From contig JAJCYH010000026.1 in the NCBI GenBank assembly GCA_029262995.1, positions 62,001 to 126,000 of the forward strand: a stretch of 64,000 nt of DNA, in the 5' to 3' direction. A model generated the notes under the pieces. The model was not told where the DNA came from. It saw only the letters and a list, made by a program, of their open reading frames with translations, and made no database searches. Shown here piece by piece: positions 1-8,670 of this stretch. Made by a program: the position numbers and the translations under genes. Every line of letters starts with the position of its first letter. Positions within the stretch are counted from its first letter, which is position 1. The stretch comes from Saprospiraceae bacterium. GTDB lineage: Bacteria; Bacteroidota; Bacteroidia; Chitinophagales; Saprospiraceae.

Positions 1-794
1 TTAGGGTTTAATTTTAAAATTTCATCAATCGCTTCCTTTAGTTCAGATTCTGAAAGAAAGAGGTTCTTCTGTAGCTTTTGATAATGCTTTTTCGTAAATT
101 GATCAAAGTGGTTTTCGAGGATTTTTAAGGCTATTGACTTGGCCTTTTTATGATTATCTGGCTCTTTTCTGATTTTATCTTTAATCTGTAAAATCAAACA
201 TTCCTGAAGCGTTCGAGCACCAATGCCCGGGGGATCCAAGTCCTGAACCTTTGTCAAAACAAAGTTAATTTCTTCTTCTGTTGCGTCAATATTAGATGTA
301 AATAATAAGTCATCTATTATTGCAAGAGTTTCTCTTCTTAAATAGCCATCTGCATCGATGCTTCCAATAACTTGCTCTGCTATCATCATCTCCTTTTCAT
401 CCTCAATATCCAGCATTCCCATTTGTCTTTCAAGGTAGTCGTGAAATGAGCCTTGTACTGCAATAGGCATCGTTTTCTCTTCAACATCCTGAACTGAATC
501 ACTTTTAACTTTATAGCTTACAGGATCATCTTCTATATATTCATTTATATAATCGTCTAATTCAAAATCATCAGACCTCGTATCATCAAAATCATCATCT
601 CCTGAATCACCGCCTTCTTCTATATCATACACATCGGCAGCATCCTCTCCTTCATCAAGTGCAGGATTGGATTCCAATTCCTCTTTGATTCTCTGATCCA
701 ATGTTGCTGTTGGAATCTGAAGCAATTTCATAAGCTGTATCTGTTGAGGAGACAGCTTTTGCATCATTTTCTGACTTAAATTTTGTTTAAGCAT
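1..794 (-). CDS. rpoN: RNA polymerase sigma-54 factor RpoN (N-terminal part, cut by window edge)
   Basis: Sigma-54 lets RNA polymerase form closed complexes at -24/-12 promoters that need an enhancer-binding ATPase to open. The frame starts at the ATG read from 794 and stays open to base 1, giving 264 codons. Residues 1-40 hold the glutamine- and leucine-rich activator-interacting region (SPQQIQLMKLLQIP). Residues about 48-95 form the acidic linker, very rich in Asp and Glu. From about 110 onward comes the core-binding domain, including GSIDADGYLRR and LDPPGIGARTLQECL, both hallmark segments. The DNA-binding helix-turn-helix and RpoN box lie outside the window. It is divergent from pepP across 162 bp. 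Family identity is secure from the visible motifs. Confidence 0.96.
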   Translation of the reverse strand, partial: MLKQNLSQKMMQKLSPQQIQLMKLLQIPTATLDQRIKEELESNPALDEGEDAADVYDIEEGGDSGDDDFDDTRSDDFELDDYINEYIEDDPVSYKVKSDSVQDVEEKTMPIAVQGSFHDYLERQMGMLDIEDEKEMMIAEQVIGSIDADGYLRRETLAIIDDLLFTSNIDATEEEINFVLTKVQDLDPPGIGARTLQECLILQIKDKIRKEPDNHKKAKSIALKILENHFDQFTKKHYQKLQKNLFLSESELKEAIDEILKLNP

Positions 795-938
795 CTTTAA
801 TGGCTACTTTAATATTAAAACAATTAAATAGGCATTCTCGTTTCGGTTGACCTGGTTTTATTTATTAACGCAAACAATAATAATGCCATATTGCAAATAA
901 TCATAATATTTAAATGATTATTTTTCAATCATAAACAC

Positions 939-956
939 ATTATAATTAATTATAAT
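939..956. repeat. 18-bp perfect A/T palindrome abutting the pepP start codon
   Basis: The sequence ATTATAATTAATTATAAT reads the same on both strands and ends on the base before the ATG at 957. A second, separate palindrome (ATGATATCAT, 957-966) follows directly and includes the start codon. It is made only of A and T, so part of the symmetry may be compositional. It could act as an unstructured AT-rich initiation region or as a protein site. Function is not known. Confidence 0.5.
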
Positions 957-2729
957 ATGATATCATTAAGATTGGCATCTTTACGTAAAGAAATGATTTC
1001 GCAAAACATTGATGCCCTAATTATTCCGTCCAATGACCCTAATCAAAGTGAATACCCGCCTAAGTACTGGGCAATTAGACAATGGATTACCGGATTTACA
1101 GGATCTACTGGACTAGCCGTAGTAACCCAAACGGAGGCAGGACTTTGGACAGACTCACGCTATTTTATCCAAGCAGAATCCCAACTTAACAATACAGAAA
1201 TAAAATTACATAAAGTCCATAACCGGAGTTCACCAGGATATATTGAATGGATTATCACTAAGCTGCATAAAGGACAAACCGTTGCTGTCCTTTCAGAATT
1301 ATGTGCCTTCAATGATTTTAAAAACAAGTCAAAATTACTTCAAGATCATAATATTTCATTAAAAGCAATCGATGATCCCTTCATTAAGGTTTGGTTAGAT
1401 CGACCCGAAATGCCACTTGATCCTGTCTATGAACATGAAACCAAGTTTTCTGGTGTTTCAAGAAATGAGAAAATTGAACAGCTCAGAAATGAAATGAGAA
1501 ATCACAAGTGTAATTATCATCTTATCAATACGCTCGATGATATTGCTTGGACACTAAATTTAAGAGGATCAGATGTAGAATGTAATCCTGTATTTGTCGG
1601 ATACTTAATGATTGGAATCAATAATACTACTCTATATATAAATCCATCCAAAATTAGTGAAGACCTTAAAAAGAAACTACAAGCAGATCATGTTATCGTA
1701 TTAGAATATTCTGATTTAGAAAAGAAGTTGAATCAATTAACAGAGGAAGACTCAATTTTACTTGACTTGTCATTGATAAACATCAATATACATGATTCAA
1801 TAAATAACGCTCAGATTGTATCACAAACACCCCCTTCTATAAATTTAAAAGCCATTAAGTCAAATCACGAAATAGAACAATATAAAAGCTGTATGATCCG
1901 AGACGGTGTAGCATTGTGTCATGCGTTCATATGGTTGGAAAAAACCCTTAAAAACAATGCTGTTTCAGAGTTTGATTTTGCAAATAAAATTGCTGAATTC
2001 AGAAGTCAACAACTCCATTATAAAGGTGAAAGTTTTTATGCCATTGTGGGTTATGAATCCAATGGCGCTATTGTTCATTATAGACCTGAGGAAAATTCCT
2101 GTAAGCAAATTGAACACAAAGGTATTCTCCTTGTAGATTGTGGAGGTCAATACCTCGACGGGACAACAGACATTACCAGAACCATCGCTTTGTCAATCCC
2201 TAGCCCAGAACAAAAATTAAGTTACACCTCAGTCCTTAAAGGACATATTGCATTAGCTACAGCCGTTTTCCCAGAAGATACTCCGGGTACTGCCCTTGAT
2301 ACATTGGCAAGACAATTTCTTTGGCAAAATGGGCTTAATTATTCTCATGGCACCGGCCATGGCGTTGGCTTTTTCAACAGTGTCCATGAAGGACCACAAA
2401 GCTTTGCACCAAACTGTAGTGGTAGAGGAAATACATTACAAAAGCCGGGAATGGTAACTTCAAATGAACCTGGCTATTATGAAGAGGGCGCATATGGAAT
2501 CAGAATAGAAAACCTGGTTCATTGCAGAAAGTCTAGATTTGACGGCTTTCTTGAATTCGAAACGATAACCCTGTTCCCTATTGACACCAAATTAATAGAC
2601 CTAAATATGCTTAACGCAAATGAAAAAAAATGGCTAAATGAATACCATAATTTAGTATATCTAAAACTAAGTTCTCACCTTAATGATCAAGATAAACAAT
2701 GGTTAAAAGATAAATGTCAAAATATATAA
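957..2729 (+). CDS. pepP: Xaa-Pro aminopeptidase (aminopeptidase P, M24B family)
   Basis: This metallopeptidase removes the N-terminal residue from peptides with proline in second position; it should be cytosolic, as no signal peptide is seen. At 590 residues it matches the long three-domain form of the family: two creatinase-like domains (about 1-305) and a C-terminal pita-bread catalytic domain (about 306-545). All expected metal ligands are present: Asp394 and Asp405 in VDCGGQYLDGTTDITRT, His468 in SHGTGHGVG, Glu504 in SNEPGYY and Glu518 in GIRIENL. His374 (IVHYRP) and His477 fit the proton-shuttle positions. The ATG at 957 has no Shine-Dalgarno sequence, as usual in this phylum. It appears to be monocistronic, or followed only by the small ORF at 2779. 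Confidence 0.95.
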   Translation: MISLRLASLRKEMISQNIDALIIPSNDPNQSEYPPKYWAIRQWITGFTGSTGLAVVTQTEAGLWTDSRYFIQAESQLNNTEIKLHKVHNRSSPGYIEWIITKLHKGQTVAVLSELCAFNDFKNKSKLLQDHNISLKAIDDPFIKVWLDRPEMPLDPVYEHETKFSGVSRNEKIEQLRNEMRNHKCNYHLINTLDDIAWTLNLRGSDVECNPVFVGYLMIGINNTTLYINPSKISEDLKKKLQADHVIVLEYSDLEKKLNQLTEEDSILLDLSLININIHDSINNAQIVSQTPPSINLKAIKSNHEIEQYKSCMIRDGVALCHAFIWLEKTLKNNAVSEFDFANKIAEFRSQQLHYKGESFYAIVGYESNGAIVHYRPEENSCKQIEHKGILLVDCGGQYLDGTTDITRTIALSIPSPEQKLSYTSVLKGHIALATAVFPEDTPGTALDTLARQFLWQNGLNYSHGTGHGVGFFNSVHEGPQSFAPNCSGRGNTLQKPGMVTSNEPGYYEEGAYGIRIENLVHCRKSRFDGFLEFETITLFPIDTKLIDLNMLNANEKKWLNEYHNLVYLKLSSHLNDQDKQWLKDKCQNI

Positions 2730-2778
2730 GCCTGAATAAATATTTTTTCATTTCCTTTGCAGGACAAAACTAAGATTA

Positions 2779-2907
2779 ATGTCAGACGGTAGCAATCACA
2801 ATTGGGGGAAGAAGGGTTCATGCCTTGGGATGTTTCTTATTGCCCTCGTATTATTTATAATTTTGCTTATCTGGGTTTATAACAAAAACCAACACGGTCT
2901 TAACTAG
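2779..2907 (+). CDS. Small single-pass membrane protein, 42 residues
   Basis: A short complete frame runs from ATG at 2779 to TAG at 2905-2907. Its peptide has a hydrophilic Ser/Asn/Lys-rich head (MSDGSNHNWGKKGS), one strongly hydrophobic segment of about 19 residues (CLGMFLIALVLFIILLIWV, residues 15-33) and a short polar tail (YNKNQHGLN). That pattern is typical of small bacterial membrane proteins. It lies 49 bp after pepP on the same strand and ends 13 bp before the convergent kinase gene. I do not recognise a family. The ordered layout of head, membrane helix and tail argues against a chance frame, but expression is unproven. Confidence 0.6.
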   Translation: MSDGSNHNWGKKGSCLGMFLIALVLFIILLIWVYNKNQHGLN

Positions 2908-2920
2908 GCTATCTTTCAGT

Positions 2921-3832
2921 TTATAGTGAGAAGCTTGTAATCTCCACAAATCTTTTTATCCTATCTTCTATGATTTGAGGGTTAAGCTTTTTTAATTTAC
3001 CCAAACTAAATTCCTCTACGCAGAAAGAAGCCATTGTAGAGCCATATACAACAGCTCTTTTAATATTTTCAAAACTGATATCATCTGTTTTTGCTAAGTA
3101 TCCTATCAAACCACCAGCAAAAGAATCTCCTGCTCCAGTAGGATCTTTTACTTCTGACAATGGCAGTGCGGGCACATAAAACATTTTATCTTTAGACATC
3201 AACAAAGCACCATGTTCTCCCTTTTTTATAATTAGATATTTGGGACCCATAGCAATTATCTTTTCTGAAGCCTTGACAAGCGAATATTCTCCTGACAATT
3301 GTCGTGCTTCTTCATCGTTAATTGTTAAAACATCTATTTGAGAAATAGCCAGTTTTAAGCGGTCCATTGCTATATCCATCCAAAAATTCATCGTATCAAG
3401 TACAATCAATTTTGGATTGGTCAATTGCTCAATAACTCTGATTTGAATGTCTGGCGTTAGATTGCCAAGCATAATATATTTACTGTCTTTATAACTATCA
3501 GGAAGTTCTGGATCAAAATCGTCTAAAACATTCAGGTCAGTCACTAAAGTATCCCTCTTGTTCATATTATCATGATACTTTCCAGCCCAAAAGAATGTCA
3601 ATCCATCCTCAATGATTTTAAGACCGTCCATTTTAACACCTCTTTTTTCTAAGGCTATAATTTCTTCTTTAGGAAAATCGGAACCAATAATAGAGGTTAA
3701 TCTTATGTCATTTACAAAATATGATGCCGCCCATGAAATGTAAGTACAAGCTCCGCCTATTACTTTTTCCACCCTTCCAAAAGGTGTTTCAATATCATCA
3801 AAAGCAACCGTACCAACTGTTAATACACTCAT
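2921..3832 (-). CDS. PfkB/ribokinase-family sugar (or nucleoside) kinase
   Basis: A cytosolic kinase that transfers the ATP gamma-phosphate to a sugar or nucleoside hydroxyl. The 303-residue length and Rossmann-like layout fit the PfkB family. The second signature, DPTGAGDSFAGGLIG, lies at 230-244 and carries the anion-hole glycines and catalytic base Asp236. The N-terminal GG motif (VIGGACTYISWAASYF, about 24-39) matches the sugar-binding start of the family. The substrate cannot be read from the sequence: the form beginning SVLTVGTVAFDDIETP is common in Bacteroidota and usually labelled only as sugar kinase. The ATG at 3832 is used. It runs convergently with the small ORF at 2779 and co-directionally with rnhB, from which 78 bp separate it. 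Confidence 0.88.
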   Translation of the reverse strand: MSVLTVGTVAFDDIETPFGRVEKVIGGACTYISWAASYFVNDIRLTSIIGSDFPKEEIIALEKRGVKMDGLKIIEDGLTFFWAGKYHDNMNKRDTLVTDLNVLDDFDPELPDSYKDSKYIMLGNLTPDIQIRVIEQLTNPKLIVLDTMNFWMDIAMDRLKLAISQIDVLTINDEEARQLSGEYSLVKASEKIIAMGPKYLIIKKGEHGALLMSKDKMFYVPALPLSEVKDPTGAGDSFAGGLIGYLAKTDDISFENIKRAVVYGSTMASFCVEEFSLGKLKKLNPQIIEDRIKRFVEITSFSL

Positions 3833-3910
3833 TCTAAAAAATTTGTGTAAAACTAAGAAATTAAATAGCCCATAATTTAACTTGGGAATACTTTAATCAT
3901 CAAATTTCAT

Positions 3911-4561
3911 CTATTCTCGGACAAACAATCTTAACTGTTCCTCTTTCCTTAATAATTTGAAACTTTTTCTATGCAAGGGTGTAATGCCATATTCTCTAAT
4001 TGCTTCTCTATGGAACTTAGTTGGATAGCCTTTATTCCTTTCCCATCCATACTCCGGAAAGATCTGTGCTTGCTTTTCCATAAAATGATCTCTCTCAACT
4101 TTTGCCAGTACCGAGGCGGCGGCTATGGAAAGGTATTTATCATCACCTTTAATGATACAAGCAAATGGAATTGATTGATAGGGTTTGAATCTATTGCCGT
4201 CAACCAAAATAAATTCAGGCTTTGTTTCTAAATCATCCAAACTAAGATGCATGGCCCGAATAGAAGCATTTAGGATATTAATACGATCAATTTCTTCAGG
4301 GGAGACATGTTGAATACTGTAAAAAGAAGCTGTGGATTTAATAATTTCCGCCAACTCTAGCCTCTTCTTATAAGTCAATTTCTTGGAATCCCTCAATTCA
4401 AGGTGCTTGAAATTTTTAGACAATACTACAGCAGCAGCAACCACAGGTCCCGCTAAACATCCTCGCCCAGCTTCATCTGTTCCTGCCTCAATCTGTCCCT
4501 TTTTGTAATACGCTTTCAGCACTTTATTTATCCGTATTGAATTAATTTTAGCAAAATGCAA
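3911..4561 (-). CDS. rnhB: Ribonuclease HII
   Basis: RNase HII cuts the RNA strand of RNA-DNA hybrids and nicks at single ribonucleotides misincorporated in DNA. The 216-residue protein has the family signature GTDEAGRGCLAGPVVAAAV with catalytic Asp29 and Glu30, then Asp121 in FILVDGNRF and Asp158 in AKVERDHFM, completing the DEDD metal centre. The GRG motif (32-34) and the SKKLT stretch (59-63) used for substrate contact are also present. The start ATG at 4561 is 49 bp from the divergent permease gene at 4611, so the two must share a very compact promoter region. Length and motifs are complete. Confidence 0.96.
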   Translation of the reverse strand: MHFAKINSIRINKVLKAYYKKGQIEAGTDEAGRGCLAGPVVAAAVVLSKNFKHLELRDSKKLTYKKRLELAEIIKSTASFYSIQHVSPEEIDRINILNASIRAMHLSLDDLETKPEFILVDGNRFKPYQSIPFACIIKGDDKYLSIAAASVLAKVERDHFMEKQAQIFPEYGWERNKGYPTKFHREAIREYGITPLHRKSFKLLRKEEQLRLFVRE

Positions 4562-4610
4562 AAAATATTGATTTTCTTAAGCCTTTTACCATTTTTACTG
4601 TTATTCCGAT

Positions 4611-6866
4611 ATGTGGTTTGAAAGCTATTATAAAAATAGAAAAAGATGGATTTGGATAACGGTATTAGTTGCCGTTCTAAGTCTGTTTAGTTTACCTTTT
4701 CTCAAGTTTGCATTTAACTTTGAACAGTTCTTTCCAACCGGAGATCCAGATCTTGAATTCTTCCAGAAATTTATTGAAGAATTCGAAACCGATGACAATT
4801 TTCTTCTAATAGCAATCCAAAACGATCCCAGTATTTTTGATACTTCCTTTTTGAAAAAAATAAAACAATTTACTTCTGAGGTCAGCCAAGTTAAGCACAT
4901 TAAAGAAGTCCAAAGTCTACCTGATTTTAGGTTGCCTTCTATTAATCTTATGGGGCCTACATTCACGCCTCTACTTAAACTTGATAATCCAGAATCGTTA
5001 AAATTAGACAGTATTAAATTATTAAATGATGAACGCTTCATTCACAATTTAATAAATAAAAAAGCCAATTCAACGGTAGTAATTCTAAAAACCGAAGATG
5101 GCATTCAAATAAAAGCTTCCAAAGAAATTATTAACGGTGTTAATAAAGCTCTTGAAAACAAAGGAATTAGTGATTATCACATCTTAGGTAGAGCCTATTT
5201 TCAGACAGAACTCTCAAGACTCCAATTCAAAGAAATTTTAATTTCTACAATCATTAGCAGTCTACTTATTTCAATCATAATGATTCTAATTTTTAGAAGA
5301 TGGCGAAGCATTCTTATAGCACTATCTTCCATTGCATTAGCTCTGGTAATTTTTCTTGGATTATTATCCATTCTCGGCAGACAGTTAAGCCTCATGTCAG
5401 CTCTATATCCCATTCTTATGCTCATAGTAGGGACCAGTGATGTAGTTCATATAATGAGTAAATATTTTGATGAATTAACAAAGGGCAATAAAAAGAAATT
5501 TGCCTTAGAAACTACCATTAGACAAATTGGATTGGCAACGCTGTTAACATCTCTAACAACTGCTATTGGATTTGCTAGTTTGCTAAGCTCTAGAATTATT
5601 CCAATTAGAGAGTTTGGTATTAATTCCGCAATGGGAGTAATCGTTGCCTTTGTTGTCATGATTACATTCACCTGTCCATTAATGAGTCTTTTCGACTCAA
5701 ATCTTCTAATAAAAAAAACAAAATCAAAGTACAACTGGAACAGCTTCCTTGATTGGTGCTTTAGAAAAAGTGCAATGAACGGAAAGACTATAGCAATCTT
5801 ATCATTTATCTTTATTATTGTCAGTGTTATAGGCATCACTAAAATCCATACCAACTACGAATTGAGTAAAAATCTTCCTAAAAATGCCAAAATAACTGAA
5901 GATTTCATGTTTTTCGAAAATGAATATGCCGGCTTCAGACCTTTGGAAATTGCATGCCATATACAAGATGGTTATAAGGTTTATGATTATGAGGTATTGC
6001 AAGCTATCAACAAAACAGAATCTTATATTCGCTCTAAAGAAGAAATTCAAACCAGTTATTCTCTTTCAACAATCGTAAAGAGCTTGAATCAAGGCATAAA
6101 CTTTAATCGCCAAGAATCTTATGTTTTTCCTGATTCATCAGACTATGGTCCAATTCGACAGTTGATGAAATCCAATTTTTTAATGGGCTCAGAAAGTCTA
6201 ATAAGTAAAGATCAAACAAAGACTAGAATAAGTACCAAGATAAAAGATGTAGGAGCAGATAATATTAAAGCGTTAAGTCGTGATATAGATCAGTGGATCA
6301 ATGAGAATGTAGACGATAGCATTGTTAAAATGATGCAAACAGGTACTGGAATAATTTTGGATAAGAATGCTGAATTTGTACGTCATAGTTTGTTGTATGG
6401 CTTAGGGTTTGCTCTTTTGATTGTTTGCCTTCTTATGGGTTTACTTTTTAAAAGTATTAAATATCTTTTTATTGCTGTAATCCCGAATCTCGTACCCTTG
6501 TTACTTGCCGCTGCCTTACTTGGGTATGGTAATATTCCACTAGAAGCAGGAACGGCAATTGTTTTTGCAATTATATTCGGTATTGCAGTAGATGACACCA
6601 TACACTTTTTGAGTAAATATAATTTGTCTTATGCTAAACATAAGGACGTAGAAAAGGCACTCTACATTACTTTCACAGAAACAGGGAAGGCGATAATATA
6701 TACTTCTATTATTTTATTTTTTGGGTTTTTAGTCCTGTTGTTTTCTTCCAATCAACCAAGTGTAATTATTGGTTTATTGATTTCAATCACTCTGGTCAGT
6801 GCTGTTCTCGCAGATCTCTTTCTTTTGCCATTGATTATTCGACAATTAGATAAGCCAAAAAACTAA
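4611..6866 (+). CDS. MMPL/RND-superfamily permease
   Basis: An inner-membrane exporter of the RND superfamily in its MMPL-like form. The 751 residues show the duplicated layout: one helix near 13-33, a large extracytoplasmic loop, five helices at about 205-365, a new half starting with a helix near 393-415, a second loop, and five helices at about 592-745. Each half has the family signature in its fourth helix region: GTSDVVHIMSKYFDEL in the first and GIAVDDTIHFLSKYN in the second, the latter with an acidic pair that fits proton relay. No membrane-fusion or TolC-like partner is next to it, so it may move lipids or sterol-like molecules (hopanoid-exporter type) rather than drugs. The substrate is unknown. 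Confidence 0.88.
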   Translation: MWFESYYKNRKRWIWITVLVAVLSLFSLPFLKFAFNFEQFFPTGDPDLEFFQKFIEEFETDDNFLLIAIQNDPSIFDTSFLKKIKQFTSEVSQVKHIKEVQSLPDFRLPSINLMGPTFTPLLKLDNPESLKLDSIKLLNDERFIHNLINKKANSTVVILKTEDGIQIKASKEIINGVNKALENKGISDYHILGRAYFQTELSRLQFKEILISTIISSLLISIIMILIFRRWRSILIALSSIALALVIFLGLLSILGRQLSLMSALYPILMLIVGTSDVVHIMSKYFDELTKGNKKKFALETTIRQIGLATLLTSLTTAIGFASLLSSRIIPIREFGINSAMGVIVAFVVMITFTCPLMSLFDSNLLIKKTKSKYNWNSFLDWCFRKSAMNGKTIAILSFIFIIVSVIGITKIHTNYELSKNLPKNAKITEDFMFFENEYAGFRPLEIACHIQDGYKVYDYEVLQAINKTESYIRSKEEIQTSYSLSTIVKSLNQGINFNRQESYVFPDSSDYGPIRQLMKSNFLMGSESLISKDQTKTRISTKIKDVGADNIKALSRDIDQWINENVDDSIVKMMQTGTGIILDKNAEFVRHSLLYGLGFALLIVCLLMGLLFKSIKYLFIAVIPNLVPLLLAAALLGYGNIPLEAGTAIVFAIIFGIAVDDTIHFLSKYNLSYAKHKDVEKALYITFTETGKAIIYTSIILFFGFLVLLFSSNQPSVIIGLLISITLVSAVLADLFLLPLIIRQLDKPKN

Positions 6867-6873
6867 ACCTTAT

Positions 6874-7821
6874 TCAATACTCTGTATTGAGTTCCCAGTA
6901 ATTTTGATCTTCAATCTCCTCAATAATTTGAAGATAATTTTGATACCTAAGTATAGATATTTCTCCGGTTTCAATTTTATGTTTTACCGCACATTTAGGT
7001 TCATTCCTGTGCTGACAATTATCAAACTTACATCCTGAAGAAGCATCAAAAAATTCCTTAAAATTATGAGCGACGTCCTCCACTTCAAGATGATTATAAC
7101 TTAAGGTTTTAATCCCGGGGGTATCAATTATTCTGGTTCCCTGGTCTACCTCAAACATTTCTGCAAAAGTTGTAGTGTGTTGACCTTTACCAGTAAAATC
7201 AGAAAGCTCTTTAGTTCGAAGTGAAGTGCCGGGATATAAAGCATTTATCAAAGAAGATTTACCTACTCCTGATTGCCCGCTTAGAAGCGTGGTTTTAGAT
7301 TTTAATATCTCAGCTACATCATTCAATCCCTTTTTCTCCAAAGAGGAGACAAGCAAGCAATTATATCCTATATCCTCGTATATGTTCTTAAGGTGATTGT
7401 AGATAAGAATATCCTCTTCATTATACACATCACATTTATTAAATAAAATATAGACAGGAATGTCATATGGTTCAGTCATCAATAAAAATCGATCAATAAA
7501 ACCTTGCTTTAGCTTTGGAGACCTTATCGTTACCATGAGCATCGCCTGATCCATATTTGAAGCGATAATATGCATAAAATGTTTCTTCCTTGGAGATTGA
7601 CGAATTACATAGTTCTTTCTGTCAATTATTTCCTTTATAACTGCAGTATCCTGACCTGCTTCTCTTTCTACATATACGTAATCACCTACCGCTACTGGGT
7701 TAGTTAGCTTTTTACCCTCTAATCTGAACTTGCCAATCATTCTACACTGTACTTGGGTATTGTCTGCTAATTTTACGTCGTACCATGATCCAGTCGACCT
7801 GACAATTAATCCTTTAATCAT
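6874..7821 (-). CDS. rsgA: Ribosome small-subunit biogenesis GTPase RsgA
   Basis: RsgA is a circularly permuted GTPase that helps mature the 30S decoding centre. The 315 residues show an OB-fold (about 1-75), then G-motifs in permuted order: G4 NKCD at 128-131, G1 GQSGVGKS at 182-189, and G3 DTPG at 233-236. Switch-like GKGQHTTT lies at 211-218. The C-terminal zinc knuckle uses Cys264, Cys269, His271 and Cys277. Its ATG (7821) overlaps the stop of the upstream geranylgeranylglyceryl-phosphate synthase gene in an ATGA arrangement, so the two are probably translationally coupled. It converges with the permease gene, 7 bp away. Confidence 0.97.
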   Translation of the reverse strand: MIKGLIVRSTGSWYDVKLADNTQVQCRMIGKFRLEGKKLTNPVAVGDYVYVEREAGQDTAVIKEIIDRKNYVIRQSPRKKHFMHIIASNMDQAMLMVTIRSPKLKQGFIDRFLLMTEPYDIPVYILFNKCDVYNEEDILIYNHLKNIYEDIGYNCLLVSSLEKKGLNDVAEILKSKTTLLSGQSGVGKSSLINALYPGTSLRTKELSDFTGKGQHTTTFAEMFEVDQGTRIIDTPGIKTLSYNHLEVEDVAHNFKEFFDASSGCKFDNCQHRNEPKCAVKHKIETGEISILRYQNYLQIIEEIEDQNYWELNTEY

Positions 7822-8573
7822 CTGTCAATGATTTGAGAATTTGAGTGGATAGCTAAAGACATATCATAAATTAGCTGCGCGTTCTGTTCGAATGCATTTC
7901 CTATTACCACAATGTCAGCACCTGCCTTCATGATTTCATGTGCTTGTTTGGGTGACTTGATGCCTCCTCCTACCATAAGTGGTACGCTAATGTTTTTTTT
8001 CACCTCATGGATCATCTCAAGTGGAACCGAGTCTTGCGCTCCACTTCCCCCTTCAAGATAAATTAGTTTTAAACCAAGAAGTTCTCCCGCCAGTGCTGTT
8101 GATACTGCTATATCAGTTTTCGCTCGAGGAATAGGTAGTGATTGGCTCATATAGTGTACAGACGTTAGTTTGCCACTATCTATAAGTACGTATCCCGTAG
8201 GAATCAATTCCAATCCTGAATTTTTTAATTGGACCGATGCTTCAACATGCCTTCCAATTAAATATTCCGGGTTCCTTCCTGAAATAAGGCTGAGTAATAA
8301 AAGTGCATCAGCATCAGGTTCAATATGAAGAATGTTAGATGGAAATACAATACAGGGTATTGAACTTGAATGCTTTATTTTAGCAATGGATTCTTTCAAA
8401 GAGTTGTTATGCATTAAACTACCTCCGATAAGAAACAGGTCTACATGGGCATCATTTGCTATTTGGACTAGGGTTTCAATATCATTCAATCCCATATCTT
8501 GAGGATCAATCAATACAGCAAATATCTTTTTACCAGCTTTTAATTTCTTTAATATTTGAAGATAAACACTCAT
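7818..8573 (-). CDS. Geranylgeranylglyceryl-phosphate synthase (GGGPS, PcrB-like)
   Basis: A (beta/alpha)8-barrel prenyltransferase that joins geranylgeranyl diphosphate to sn-glycerol-1-phosphate with an ether bond, the first committed step of archaeal lipids; Bacteroidota are known to carry active group II members. Visible motifs are VLIDPQDMG near the start, IGGSLMHNN, PSNILHIEPDADALL, LIYLEGGSGAQD and the phosphate-binding end VGGGIKSPKQAHEIM plus GADIVVIGNAFE. The frame can be extended to a TTG at 8582, but the ATG at 8573 is preferred because a TAnnTTTG promoter box occupies 8580-8587. The result is 251 residues. It overlaps rsgA by 4 bp. A polyprenyl synthase that could supply the prenyl donor lies about 1.3 kb further on, also on the minus strand. 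Confidence 0.93.
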   Translation of the reverse strand: MSVYLQILKKLKAGKKIFAVLIDPQDMGLNDIETLVQIANDAHVDLFLIGGSLMHNNSLKESIAKIKHSSSIPCIVFPSNILHIEPDADALLLLSLISGRNPEYLIGRHVEASVQLKNSGLELIPTGYVLIDSGKLTSVHYMSQSLPIPRAKTDIAVSTALAGELLGLKLIYLEGGSGAQDSVPLEMIHEVKKNISVPLMVGGGIKSPKQAHEIMKAGADIVVIGNAFEQNAQLIYDMSLAIHSNSQIIDR

Positions 8574-8579
8574 ATTTGT

Positions 8580-8587
8580 CAAAGTTA
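8580..8587 (-). promoter_or_regulatory. Promoter -7 box (TAnnTTTG) for the GGGPS-rsgA operon
   Basis: On the minus strand the bases read TAACTTTG, an exact match to the Bacteroidota housekeeping -7 element. A TTG lies 24 bp upstream (8612-8614), slightly beyond the usual 17-23 bp spacing. Exactly 6 nt separate the box from the ATG at 8573, so transcription would begin at or next to the start codon, giving a leaderless message. Confidence 0.5.
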
Positions 8588-8670
8588 ATCAAAGGAATAT
8601 ATATAATAGCTCAATTTATACACAACCCTTTGAGTAAATTATACATCTTAGGTCCAATAAGCTTATTTCC

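Noticed and set aside
4628-5041. 137-codon minus-strand frame
   Set aside because: Fully antisense to the first loop of the permease, with no homologous-looking motif.
5447-5854. 135-codon minus-strand hydrophobic frame
   Set aside because: Antisense to transmembrane helices of the permease, which tend to give hydrophobic antisense frames.
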